Shown: piece by piece, positions 54,701-62,543 of the stretch
How the letters are laid out: the number at the start of each line of letters is the position of its first letter
How positions within the stretch are numbered: position 1 is the stretch's first letter
Origin: Thermococcus peptonophilus
GTDB taxonomy: Archaea > Methanobacteriota_B > Thermococci > Thermococcales > Thermococcaceae
Length of the DNA stretch: 64,000 nucleotides
Direction of reading: 5' to 3'
NCBI RefSeq assembly: GCF_001592435.1
Contig: NZ_CP014750.1
Coordinates: 992,001 to 1,056,000, forward strand
Translations under genes and position numbers: made by a program
Notes under the pieces: generated by a model
The model's input: only the letters and a program-made list of their open reading frames with translations
What the model was told of the DNA's origin: nothing
Databases searched by the model: none

Positions 54701-57441
54701 GTGAACTCACCCCGGGAAAAGTTCTCGCTGATGTTTACAAAGTTATCCAAGACCACCCGGAGGCTGGCAGGCTCGCGATTGAGCTGAGGTTCTACCCGGT
54801 GATTAAGTCCGAGTGGGTGCTCTTGAACGACATTGAGGACAAGGCTCGGGACATTGATAAGGTTCTGGCGAAGCAGAACCTCATTAAGGGGAAGGAAGCG
54901 TATGTGTCAATGGCGATCCACGGTTTTGAGGCGGTTAAGAAGAAGTTGGAGAAGCTCAGGGAGAGTGTTGAGGAGGGGAAGGTTCGCAAGCTCGGGCTTG
55001 AGAACGTGCAGGGCGAGGCGAAGGGGAAGGTTCACCCGACGGTGAGCAACTACACGCTTACGCTGGTCGTGGACGTGGACATTGAGGCAGTTCACAAGTT
55101 GAAGGTTGTTGAGGACGTTGATAAGGTGTTTGAGAAGGCGAAAGAGGGCTGGCTTGCCCTTAAGCCGGTGTTCGAGGAGCTTGGTGTGTTGCCGAGGTAT
55201 GTGTTCTTCACGGGAGGTGGTCTCCAGCTTTGGTTTGTTGCTCCCAAGCTTGAGGATATTGCGGTGATTGACAGGGCGTCAGGCATTGTTCCGAACGTGT
55301 TGAATGCTTTGCTTCCGGAGGGCTTCGTGGTGGACAATATTTTCGACAGGGCGAGGATTGTCAGGGCTCCGCTGACGGTGAACCACAAGTATAAGGCTCC
55401 GAACGGGGCTCGGGTTGGTGTTAAGGGCAGGCTCATTGAGTTCAATGACGTGAGAGTGTCCCTTTCAGAGGTCCTTGATAAGCTTGAGGTGTATGCAAAG
55501 GAGAGGGGTATTCAGTTGGGCGGTCAGGAGAAGGTGAGAGGCGGTCGTGGGTTCGTGAATGTCAGGTATGTGGTTAAGAAGGAAGAGCTGGAGACGTTGG
55601 CTCTCAATCTTGCCGATGAGCTTATTCCTTGGTTTAAGAAGGTCAAGGAGAGAGGCGGGTCTTGGCACCACTTGGTCAATGCCATCGGGGCTTACGTTGT
55701 GAGGAACACGAACCTCTCGCTTGAGGACCTTATTGGGAAGGACAACCCGGACGGCACTCACGTGGTCGGGCTTTGGGAGATTGTGTTCCAGAGGCTCGTG
55801 GAGAAGAGTGCAGAGGATCCGGGTGATTGGGTGAACAGGCGGAATACGATAAAGGACGTTTACGAGAAGCACATTGCAGGTAAGCCGCTCGGCACGAGGG
55901 CTTATCTCAAGAAGTATCTCCCGGTGAGCGATGAGGAGGTTGTTGAGATTTTAATGGCCGTCAGGAGGGCCTTACTACCGTTTTTGAAGGAGGTTAAGAA
56001 GGTTGACTCTTCGGGGTTTGGTGTTGCTCCTTATAAGAAGACGGCCCCAAGGAGCTGGGATGAGGTGGATGAGGACCGGAAGAGGGCTACGGGTCGCTGG
56101 TATGTGTGGAAGCTGGCGTTCAACACGGCGGAGTACCTTTTCACGGACGAGCTCCCCAAGGCGGGCACGTTTTACATTGATGTGTGGATGAAAGAGGGGA
56201 AGCGGGAGTGGATGAAGCGGTTTTTCAATGAGGCTCTCTTCAGGTCGTTCATTGAGGACGGGCTCGGCTACAAGTATGGTGCTCCAGTAGAGAGGGAAGA
56301 ACTCTTCGAGAGGCTCGTGGAAGTATTCAACATCACCGACGAGGAGGTAAGGGGGATTTACATTGACGCAGCCCTCTCGCTCCTCTCTCCAGTAGGCATG
56401 AGGACGCCACCGTGCATTGAGGAGTTCATAATGGAGTTCGCGGCAAACGGCAGTCTTTCAGAGGACAAGGTTCGCCACCTCGCCCGGTGGATTAAGTTGT
56501 ACGCCAAACCGCTCAAGCACTCGACAACTACGACAAAGCTGGTGGGTGCAGGGTATAAGGTAGATATGAGGATGGCGGTTTGGGCGAAGTTGGTCGAGTT
56601 CTTTGCAGAGGACGATGAGGTGGCCAGAGAGCTGGTGAGGGTCTTCAAGGAGGAGTATGGGGCGGCGGAGCCTCCGTTCACGTGCATTGGGACGAAGACT
56701 TGCCAGTTCTACCTTAATGAAAAAATGTGCCCGTTCATAATCCCAAAGGAGAAGGAAATACTCGCGGTGAGCCTCATTGACGTGCAGAGGCACGAGTCCG
56801 ACGGTCTCGTGGTTATTGTCGGTGGGGACAAGGAGGTCAGGACTTTCGTTAAGAAGGGGAATGTCGAGTGGGTGAAAAAGACAGAAAGGAGAGAGAAGTA
56901 TCCGGTTGCGGAGTGGTTCATTGATGTGTTCGCTACGGAGTATCTCAGTGTCTCCCCAGACGACCTCGACGTGGACTTGGAAGAGGTTACAGATATTTTG
57001 AAGAGTAGGGCGAGGGTGGTTAAGAGCCGGCTCAACGAGCTCGAAGACATGTATGAGAAGTTTGTCGAGTGGTTGAAGAGGGAGAATGCGGTAAGGGGTG
57101 TGCTCCCCTACGAGAAGGCGGACTTTAACCACTTGTTCATAAAGGGTAATATGATTGGTATTCCGCCAGCCCTCGCGGAAGAGTTCTACCGATTCGAGTT
57201 GAACATCAAGGGCTCAGAGTTCAGGGAGATGCTTGAGAAGAAGCTTGGTTTCCACTACACGAAGAAGGCCGTAAAGCTGAGTGTGGGTGAGAAGAAGGAC
57301 GTAAGGCGGTGTTATCTCGTAAGCTTGGAGTGGTTCAGGAAGGTGGTGGGAGAGCCGAATGTGAAGGATGTGGTCATGGCAGGTGATATTGCCCTCAGCG
57401 GGCTGGTCTATTATGAGAGCGGCGAGGAGGTGGTTGAATGA
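54697..57441 (+). CDS. pTN2-like primase-polymerase with PriL-type Fe-S domain
   Basis: The 914-residue protein has an archaeo-eukaryotic primase core at about 60-260: the metal-binding V-V-D-V-D (D126, D128), T-G-G-G-L-Q-L-W-F (172-180, in place of the usual s-G-x-G-x-H), and D-N-I-F-D-R-A-R-I-V-R-A-P-L-T. Four cysteines, C573, C663, C669 and C678 (P-P-C, then C-I-G-T-K-T-C and M-C-P-F), reproduce the Fe-S ligand pattern of the PriL C-terminal domain. The fusion and length agree with my memory of the pTN2 plasmid polymerase of T. nautili (a divergent primase of about 920 residues). It is coupled to the upstream gene and to the helicase by ATGA overlaps. It probably initiates plasmid replication. 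Confidence 0.85.
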   Translation: MSELTPGKVLADVYKVIQDHPEAGRLAIELRFYPVIKSEWVLLNDIEDKARDIDKVLAKQNLIKGKEAYVSMAIHGFEAVKKKLEKLRESVEEGKVRKLGLENVQGEAKGKVHPTVSNYTLTLVVDVDIEAVHKLKVVEDVDKVFEKAKEGWLALKPVFEELGVLPRYVFFTGGGLQLWFVAPKLEDIAVIDRASGIVPNVLNALLPEGFVVDNIFDRARIVRAPLTVNHKYKAPNGARVGVKGRLIEFNDVRVSLSEVLDKLEVYAKERGIQLGGQEKVRGGRGFVNVRYVVKKEELETLALNLADELIPWFKKVKERGGSWHHLVNAIGAYVVRNTNLSLEDLIGKDNPDGTHVVGLWEIVFQRLVEKSAEDPGDWVNRRNTIKDVYEKHIAGKPLGTRAYLKKYLPVSDEEVVEILMAVRRALLPFLKEVKKVDSSGFGVAPYKKTAPRSWDEVDEDRKRATGRWYVWKLAFNTAEYLFTDELPKAGTFYIDVWMKEGKREWMKRFFNEALFRSFIEDGLGYKYGAPVEREELFERLVEVFNITDEEVRGIYIDAALSLLSPVGMRTPPCIEEFIMEFAANGSLSEDKVRHLARWIKLYAKPLKHSTTTTKLVGAGYKVDMRMAVWAKLVEFFAEDDEVARELVRVFKEEYGAAEPPFTCIGTKTCQFYLNEKMCPFIIPKEKEILAVSLIDVQRHESDGLVVIVGGDKEVRTFVKKGNVEWVKKTERREKYPVAEWFIDVFATEYLSVSPDDLDVDLEEVTDILKSRARVVKSRLNELEDMYEKFVEWLKRENAVRGVLPYEKADFNHLFIKGNMIGIPPALAEEFYRFELNIKGSEFREMLEKKLGFHYTKKAVKLSVGEKKDVRRCYLVSLEWFRKVVGEPNVKDVVMAGDIALSGLVYYESGEEVVE

Positions 57442-59153
57442 CTGCCTCGGCTCTCCCTTCTACTCCGTATGTTGTCAAGATTTATGGCCCGCCAGGGACT
57501 GGCAAGACGAGAGCTCTTAAGAACCTTGTTGAGTGGATGACAGGAATTAATCCAGAGGTTAAGGAGGAACTGATGGAGAAGGGCTTTCCAGAGGAGTTCT
57601 TGGAAAGTGTGTTCGGGAAGTATGATGTTTCAGAGATTGCGTTCGTTACGTTCCAGAATTCAGCCCTTAAGGAGTTTGTCGAAGAGAGAATCAATATGAG
57701 CCTTGAGGAAGACAGGAGGGCCGGAAAGCCGTTGAGGTATTTCAGGACGGTGCACGGGCTTTGCCAGACGCTCCTTACAGATTTCGAGGTGAGCGATTGG
57801 AAGGTGGTTTCGAGGCGCATGGGTGGACTCGGCCCGGAGAGGTGGTTCCAGATTTTCGCGGCCCAGCAGAGGAAGAAGGACCCGAGCTTCAGGTTCGACC
57901 CGGACGCGATGGGGGCGGCGAACCCGTTTGAGAAGGCGAATTATCTCTGGCAGGTGAAGAGTAGGGTAATAAACAGAGAGTACCACAAACTCGAGGGAGA
58001 GAAGATTCATCTGAGGATTTTGGACGAGCTTCCACCGAGTTTGCACGACCATTATTTCGACTGGTTGATGTTCAAGAAGGAGAAGAGGATAAAGGACTTC
58101 GATGATATGCTGATGGACGCTTATGACGCCCTCAAGGCGGGAGAGATTTATCTCCCAACCAAAGTCCTCATCGTGGACGAGTTTCAGGATTTAAGCCCGC
58201 TCCAGTTCGAGATTTTCAAGATGTTGGCAAGGGATAAGGAGTTGGTAGTCATTGCAGGCGATGATTGGCAGACCATTTTCACATGGATGGGTGCAAGCCC
58301 AGAGTTCCTCATTAATTACCCAGCGGATCTGGAGCTTATGTTAAAGCGGACGTTCAGGTTGCCCGAGAGGGTGCTCAAAAAGGCTCTCAGTTATGCAAAG
58401 GAGAAGCTCAGAAACGGTGTTTACAAGGAGATGGTGAGCACAGGAAAGAGGGGTGCAGTAGGCGGCCTTTATCGGGTTTCGACGAAGAAAGAGGCCGACT
58501 TGGACTTGTTGGCAGGGGTAATCATTGGCGAGTTGAAGAGAGGTCACTCGGTCTTTGTTCTCACGAGGACGAATGCTCAGGCGTTGCACTTTTTCGGCGA
58601 ACTTTACAAGAGGGGGTTCAAGCCGAAGACCCTTAAGAGGTCTTCCCGATGGAAGAAAAGAGTCTCAAAGGTTGGGGATTTCTTTGACGTGATCCATTCA
58701 ATTATTGAGGTAGAAAGCGGGTCCCCAACGAGGGAGGATTTCAAGAGAGTGGCGTGGGTTACAGGTCTTATCTCAGAAGAGGAGTTCGACGAAGACTTGC
58801 CGCTCGTAGAGTATATCAGACCTAATTGGAAGGGGAATATTCAGTTGGATAAAGTTCAGGAGATTTGGGGCAGATTGGCGAAGCGGTTCCTTGAGAAGAT
58901 CATCAATGACGGCATAAAGCCGATGGAGGGCATTCCAGAGGATTACGAGCTTTACGTGGACACAATCCACGCCAGTAAGGGTCGTGAAGCGGATGTAGTG
59001 TTCCTCATTAATGAGATGCCCACCCGGAACTGGAGAAAGTATCTCCGGACGCCAGAGGAGGTCGAAGCGGAAGCTCGCGTATGGTTCGTGGGAATGACGA
59101 GAGCCCGGAAGGGGTTACTTATTATCAACACGGACAAGCCGTTCACTCTTTGA
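57438..59153 (+). CDS. SF1 (UvrD/Rep-like) plasmid helicase
   Basis: The 571-residue helicase has Walker A G-P-P-G-T-G-K-T (17-24), motif II V-D-E-F-Q-D, motif III G-D-D-W-Q-T-I-F-T-W, R-T-F-R-L-P (motif IV region), H-A-S-K-G-R-E-A-D (motif V) and V-G-M-T-R-A-R-K (motif VI). It is shorter than bacterial UvrD, with reduced 1B/2B domains. pTN2-family plasmids pair such a helicase with the primase-polymerase. The ATG lies inside the primase stop (ATGA). Confidence 0.9.
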   Translation: MTASALPSTPYVVKIYGPPGTGKTRALKNLVEWMTGINPEVKEELMEKGFPEEFLESVFGKYDVSEIAFVTFQNSALKEFVEERINMSLEEDRRAGKPLRYFRTVHGLCQTLLTDFEVSDWKVVSRRMGGLGPERWFQIFAAQQRKKDPSFRFDPDAMGAANPFEKANYLWQVKSRVINREYHKLEGEKIHLRILDELPPSLHDHYFDWLMFKKEKRIKDFDDMLMDAYDALKAGEIYLPTKVLIVDEFQDLSPLQFEIFKMLARDKELVVIAGDDWQTIFTWMGASPEFLINYPADLELMLKRTFRLPERVLKKALSYAKEKLRNGVYKEMVSTGKRGAVGGLYRVSTKKEADLDLLAGVIIGELKRGHSVFVLTRTNAQALHFFGELYKRGFKPKTLKRSSRWKKRVSKVGDFFDVIHSIIEVESGSPTREDFKRVAWVTGLISEEEFDEDLPLVEYIRPNWKGNIQLDKVQEIWGRLAKRFLEKIINDGIKPMEGIPEDYELYVDTIHASKGREADVVFLINEMPTRNWRKYLRTPEEVEAEARVWFVGMTRARKGLLIINTDKPFTL

Positions 59154-59201
59154 TCTTTTCTCTCGCGTTTTGTCCCGATTCTCCCACCCCTATGGGGATT
59201 G

Positions 59202-59225
59202 CGTGTAAAGGCAAACGTTTACACG
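59202..59225. repeat. Plasmid palindrome, copy 8
   Basis: Perfect CGTGTAAA / TTTACACG arms with spacer GGCAAACG, about 50 bases after the helicase stop. Confidence 0.8.
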
Positions 59226-59240
59226 TGTACTGGCACGGTT

Positions 59241-59264
59241 CGTGTCAATCGATTGGTTTACACG
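59241..59264. repeat. Plasmid palindrome, copy 9
   Basis: CGTGTCAA, 8-base spacer TCGATTGG, TTTACACG; one mismatch. Confidence 0.75.
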
Positions 59265-59294
59265 CAGGAGTGTTATTTTCTCTCCCCCAGGAGC

Positions 59295-59345
59295 ACCATC
59301 GGATGGCATCGTTTTTCTGTGCATTGTCCGGAGGCTCGTGTAAAG
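59295..59345 (+). repeat. 51-bp direct repeat, right copy
   Basis: It matches 53431-53481 as described there, and both copies end in the left arm of a palindrome. The pair encloses the iterons and the three-gene replication operon. Confidence 0.65.
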
Positions 59346-59360
59346 GCACTGGTTGACACG
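59337..59360. repeat. Plasmid palindrome, copy 10
   Basis: CGTGTAAA, spacer GGCACTGG, TTGACACG; one mismatch. Confidence 0.75.
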
Positions 59361-59516
59361 ATCGCCTCTCCCTGCACCCTCTCCAGTGGAATTAAAGGTT
59401 TTGGTGGCTGAGAATTAACCGTAAATTTTTTAAACGTAAATTTTCATAATATTTAATGCCCGCAACATACGCGGGTGTGTTCGAAAAGGGGAAAAGAGAA
59501 GAGGAGAAAGAACGCG

Positions 59517-59705
59517 TCACTTTACGAACCGACTGATGTCGGGCATCTCCTCGTGGACGGCCCTCTGCATGTAACCCCTCCGCACAGGACCAGCAGCTCC
59601 GGTCCTCACGCGGACGTGCGCCGTCCTGAGGGGCATCTCCTCTGGGGCGAGAAGCCCCATTGCAAACTCGGAGAGTTTGGTTGCACGGTCTCGTAGCCAC
59701 CTCAT
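59517..59705 (-). CDS. Small basic protein, 62 aa
   Basis: GGAGGT lies eight bases before the ATG. The product is rich in arginine (M-R-W-L-R-D-R-A-T-K-L; R-T-A-H-V-R-V-R) with one likely helix at the start. There is no known family and no cysteine cluster. It is transcribed leftward, opposite to the replication operon, and is followed by a short stem CCCGC / GCGGG (59459-59475) that may terminate it. It might be a nucleic-acid-binding accessory protein. Confidence 0.5.
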   Translation of the reverse strand: MRWLRDRATKLSEFAMGLLAPEEMPLRTAHVRVRTGAAGPVRRGYMQRAVHEEMPDISRFVK

Positions 59706-60085
59706 CTTGTCCGACCTCCTTTTTTATTTGCTTCTTCTTCAAAAGAGCCACTTGTTCTGCAAGTCATCGCAAGGGAGTTAAAGGTTTCGATGTGAGGGCC
59801 CTCGTGTAAAGCAATTGGTTTACACGAGTGGGTGTTTACTCGGGCCCGCCGGGAGCTCCCGCCCGATATGCTCGGCAGCTCTTAAGTGTCGAAAATAACT
59901 TTAACCGTAAATTGTTTGACGAAAAACACTCACAATTTTTGACGGGTCTCACGAAAAGCAGGGGGACTCATGAAAACCCCTTGTCAAAATGACGAATGGT
60001 TTGCCTTTTTTGCCCTTTGAGTTATATTTTATTACCCTACCCACTTGTTCCCACTGGAAAAAACGAACGTGGGGGGTGCTGTTGC
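59706..60085. other. Non-coding stretch with palindrome copy 11 and promoter
   Basis: I see no gene here. TTAACCGTAAATT occurs at 59901-59913 and again at 59418-59430, and TTATATTTTATTACC (60022-60036) could serve as the TATA element for the gene at 60086. Confidence 0.5.
59801..59828. repeat. Plasmid palindrome, copy 11
   Basis: Perfect 10-base arms CTCGTGTAAA / TTTACACGAG with spacer GCAATTGG. With copy 1 it is one of two full-length copies, and these are the outermost ones. Confidence 0.85.
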
Positions 60086-60340
60086 ATGCAGGTAGTCAGG
60101 ATCGGGGACCTTACTCAAATGTCCAAGGATGTCGGCAGGATAATGACCCTCAAGTTTATGGACAATTCCGGGAAGAAGTACGAGGCTGTGGTCTTGCTCG
60201 CTGATGAGGAGACAAAGGGCGTTCTCTTGAAGAACGTGGACGAGGGCACTCTCGGTGGGCCTCGTCCTCTCAGGGTATTGTTCGGAAGAAGAAAAAAGAA
60301 CTCGATGGAAGTTATATTTCCCTGGCGGTTTTCCCGATGA
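60086..60340 (+). CDS. Small hypothetical plasmid protein, 84 aa
   Basis: The protein begins M-Q-V-V-R-I-G-D-L-T-Q-M-S-K-D-V-G-R-I-M-T-L-K-F, followed by Y-E-A-V-V-L-L-A-D-E-E-T-K-G-V-L-L, which looks like a small beta-barrel. GGGGGGTG is seven bases upstream. Its 3' part (P-R-P-L-R-V-L-F-G-R-R) is encoded by sequence resembling the 51-bp repeats at 53431 and 59295, so those may be fragments of gene copies. The end overlaps the convergent wHTH gene by 29 bases. Confidence 0.5.
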   Translation: MQVVRIGDLTQMSKDVGRIMTLKFMDNSGKKYEAVVLLADEETKGVLLKNVDEGTLGGPRPLRVLFGRRKKNSMEVIFPWRFSR

Positions 60341-60680
60341 GGGCCAGGGTTTTCTCCAGCATCACTGTCAGCTTTCGAGTAAATTCGTCGCTGAGGATGA
60401 ACGAGCCTTCTTTCCCACGTCCGAGAATACCGAGGGCAAGGAGCTTCTTCAAGGTCCGGTAGTAGTTCTTCTTCTCAGCGGGGCTTTTGTTTGGGCAGAA
60501 GAGAACCCAATCGCTGGGCCAGAGCCGGCCGTTCTCCTTGATATGGGCAATGATTTGCTCGGCAATCTCGGCCTCTTTTGGAGTGAGTAGAACCTCAAGG
60601 ATTGGTTTCTCGTAGAGTTCCACGATGTCTTTGGGGATTTGAATGTTTACGTGGTCCGGGAGCTTTGCCCTTCGGCCCAT
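60312..60680 (-). CDS. Winged-helix DNA-binding protein, 122 aa
   Basis: From ATG 60680 (GGTGGTCCC upstream) the protein has V-L-L-T-P-K-E-A-E-I-A-E-Q-I-I-A-H-I-K, then K-N-Y-Y-R-T-L-K-K-L-L-A-L-G-I-L-G-R-G-K-E-G-S-F-I-L-S-D-E-F, a recognition helix and wing. It starts with a basic R-R-A-K-L segment. The ATG lies 34 bases downstream of the duplicated TATA/inverted-repeat region (60714-60730), so autoregulation is likely. It may be the copy-control or maintenance regulator of the integrated plasmid. Confidence 0.65.
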   Translation of the reverse strand: MGRRAKLPDHVNIQIPKDIVELYEKPILEVLLTPKEAEIAEQIIAHIKENGRLWPSDWVLFCPNKSPAEKKNYYRTLKKLLALGILGRGKEGSFILSDEFTRKLTVMLEKTLALIGKTAREI

Positions 60681-60713
60681 TGGGACCACCTTTTCAGGTT
60701 TGTTACCTCTTTG

Positions 60714-60730
60714 GGTGTATTATATACCTG
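60714..60730 (-). promoter_or_regulatory. TATA/operator half, promoter of the wHTH gene
   Basis: GGTGTATTATATACCTG contains TATATA and is the reverse complement (one difference) of CAGGTATATAACACACC at 60869-60885. On the minus strand it lies at promoter distance from ATG 60680. Confidence 0.6.
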
Positions 60731-60868
60731 TGTGAGTATATAAGTGTTGCTGAGTGGTTGGTTTTGGGTGAGGTGTAGGTACCTGTGTGGGTAGATATTG
60801 GGGGGTGTATGCGGTTTGGGGTAGCTCATTGACCAAAGCCAATCCAAAAAGAATTTTTTCCACCCCAA

Positions 60869-60885
60869 CAGGTATATAACACACC
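60869..60885 (+). promoter_or_regulatory. Second TATA/operator half, facing right
   Basis: It mirrors the 60714-60730 element, with 138 bases between. Copies of CTGTGTG/GGTGTAGGTACCTGTG lie between them. No rightward gene follows directly; the next gene (60925) is convergent, so this may drive a short RNA or be only a binding site. Confidence 0.5.
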
Positions 60886-60924
60886 AAACCACAACAAAAT
60901 GGAGAAGAACGAAAAATGAACCTT

Positions 60925-61608
60925 TCACTTCCCAAGGTAGTCCTGAAGCTCTTGTGCTTTGATCGAGATTGCTGCCCCGTACTCGTCAAAGTTCACAGAC
61001 TTCACGACTGTGAAGGTAATTTCCCCCTTTTCGAGTTTGATGTCAAAGACCCTGCTCGCAATCTCCCTCAGCTCTTGAACACACTCTTCACTGATGACAC
61101 GAGTATTAACGAAAATAATCCCCCAACTCTTCTCATGCCCAATCATGGGACGAGAAACAGTGCCGAGTAAGACTTCAAGGTCCCAAGGGCTCTTGGCCAT
61201 TCTCAAAAGCTTGTCCATCCCCAATCCAACCCTGACAAAGTACTCGTGCTCATTCGCAAGTTGTTCGAGAGTTTTGTGGTACTTGGTTCTCATAACGGCA
61301 GGATCTTCAGTAAGATCGATCTTCCCAAGAACGTTTCTGTCACTTATGATGCCGCCAATTTTTATCACTCTCGCCTCATCGATCAGATCGGTTGGAACTC
61401 CCGCGAACTTCAAGTGGTTCCTGAACATGTGAAGATGGTCCAGCACATCCAAGATAACTACTGGGATGTTCTCTCTCTTTAAGTACCTCAAGATCATATG
61501 TAAGATTAAGTGAATTGGCTCGTCCGAAGTGTACTCAACGAGAACTACCTCGCCCCGCTGGATTGTCTTGAGGTACTCGCCAAGACTCAACTCGAACTTC
61601 TCTGACAT
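60925..61608 (-). CDS. DUF257 family protein
   Basis: The 227-residue protein matches the Thermococcales-specific DUF257 family, a RecA/KaiC-like alpha/beta fold without a Walker A: G-E-V-V-L-V-E-Y-T-S-D-E-P-I-H-L-I, I-P-V-V-I-L-D-V-L-D, V-I-K-I-G-G and W-G-I-I-F-V-N-T-R-V-I. No activity is known. ATG 61608 follows GGGGAGAG; an in-frame start at 61668 lacks a signal. It marks the return to chromosomal sequence, although DUF257 genes also lie near mobile regions. Confidence 0.8.
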   Translation of the reverse strand: MSEKFELSLGEYLKTIQRGEVVLVEYTSDEPIHLILHMILRYLKRENIPVVILDVLDHLHMFRNHLKFAGVPTDLIDEARVIKIGGIISDRNVLGKIDLTEDPAVMRTKYHKTLEQLANEHEYFVRVGLGMDKLLRMAKSPWDLEVLLGTVSRPMIGHEKSWGIIFVNTRVISEECVQELREIASRVFDIKLEKGEITFTVVKSVNFDEYGAAISIKAQELQDYLGK

Positions 61609-61782
61609 GGCTCTCCCCTCATTGTAGACCTTGCAAGAGGTGTTAAAAAATTTATGTCTTTTTACCAATCATTTTACAAAATTACCGATAAAAACAGGAC
61701 GATCTTTAGGGATTTCTGAAAAATATTCTAGCATCGCTGGAAGTTTTAAAACCTTTTTTATTCCCAGCAGTAAACCCACAGT

Positions 61783-62469
61783 CTAAAACGCAAACTCCTC
61801 CACCGAGAACTCCCCCATAACCCTCTCGAAGTCGTTCTCCGGGGCGTAGGTGAAGCTGCACTTGGGGCACTTCAAGATTCCCTTCTCCTCGTGGAGTGGC
61901 GAGAAGCAGACGGGACAGCGATACTCCTCACGGTGGAGCTTATCATAAACCTCATCGCGCATCACAACCAGGTTGAGCTCGCTCTCCCAGTCCTCATGGA
62001 GCATGCCCCAGTAAGGGGTCTCGACTGGATAGAAGTCCTCCAAGATGAGAGCATTTATCCCTATTCCCTTCACTCCAGGTGGGAGCTTTTCAGCCGGTTC
62101 AATCGAAACGACGTACTGGTCGTAGAACTCGATGTGTTCAGCTCTGATTGTTAATCCTCTTGAGAGCTTCGAGCGGAGCGGGATGAGCTGGAGGAAAAGG
62201 GCTTCCCTCTCAACGTCCCAGCTCGCGCTTATTGAAACGCTCCCCTTCGTGAAGAACTGGGTTATGAAGCGGTCGTCCTTCTCCTCGCCAGCTAAATGAA
62301 AGCCCAGCTTGGCCATCGCCCTGCCTAAAAAGTTAGGCCTCGGGAGCTTCTGGTAGTTTATCAGATACTCTCCTATCCAGCCAGCTAAGGGCATGGAATA
62401 GCCTATGAAGGCCTGCTTCTGAACGCGCAGGTAGGCAACGCTGGGGAGGAGCTTGAACTGATTGAACAT
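61783..62469 (-). CDS. Zinc-ribbon protein, 228 aa, unknown function
   Basis: The last 40 residues form a zinc ribbon with C-P-V-C and C-P-K-C (Y-R-C-P-V-C-F-S-P-L-H and I-L-K-C-P-K-C-S-F). The remaining 180 residues are beta-rich (A-L-F-L-Q-L-I-P-L-R-S, I-R-A-E-H-I-E-F-Y-D-Q-Y-V-V-S-I-E-P) with no known family. ATG 62469 is chosen; a TTG codon lies just before it. It precedes no obvious partner and is downstream of polC on the same strand with a gap of about 70 bases. Confidence 0.7.
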   Translation of the reverse strand: MFNQFKLLPSVAYLRVQKQAFIGYSMPLAGWIGEYLINYQKLPRPNFLGRAMAKLGFHLAGEEKDDRFITQFFTKGSVSISASWDVEREALFLQLIPLRSKLSRGLTIRAEHIEFYDQYVVSIEPAEKLPPGVKGIGINALILEDFYPVETPYWGMLHEDWESELNLVVMRDEVYDKLHREEYRCPVCFSPLHEEKGILKCPKCSFTYAPENDFERVMGEFSVEEFAF

Positions 62470-62543
62470 CAATGGATAAACGGCGTTGTCATATATATGC
62501 TTAACGGAAACCTAACCCAAGAAAAGGAAGAACTAAGAAGATA

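Noticed and set aside
34812-60924. Tyrosine recombinase or transposase within the island
   Set aside because: I looked for integrase and DDE/serine-recombinase motifs in the plausible genes and found none.
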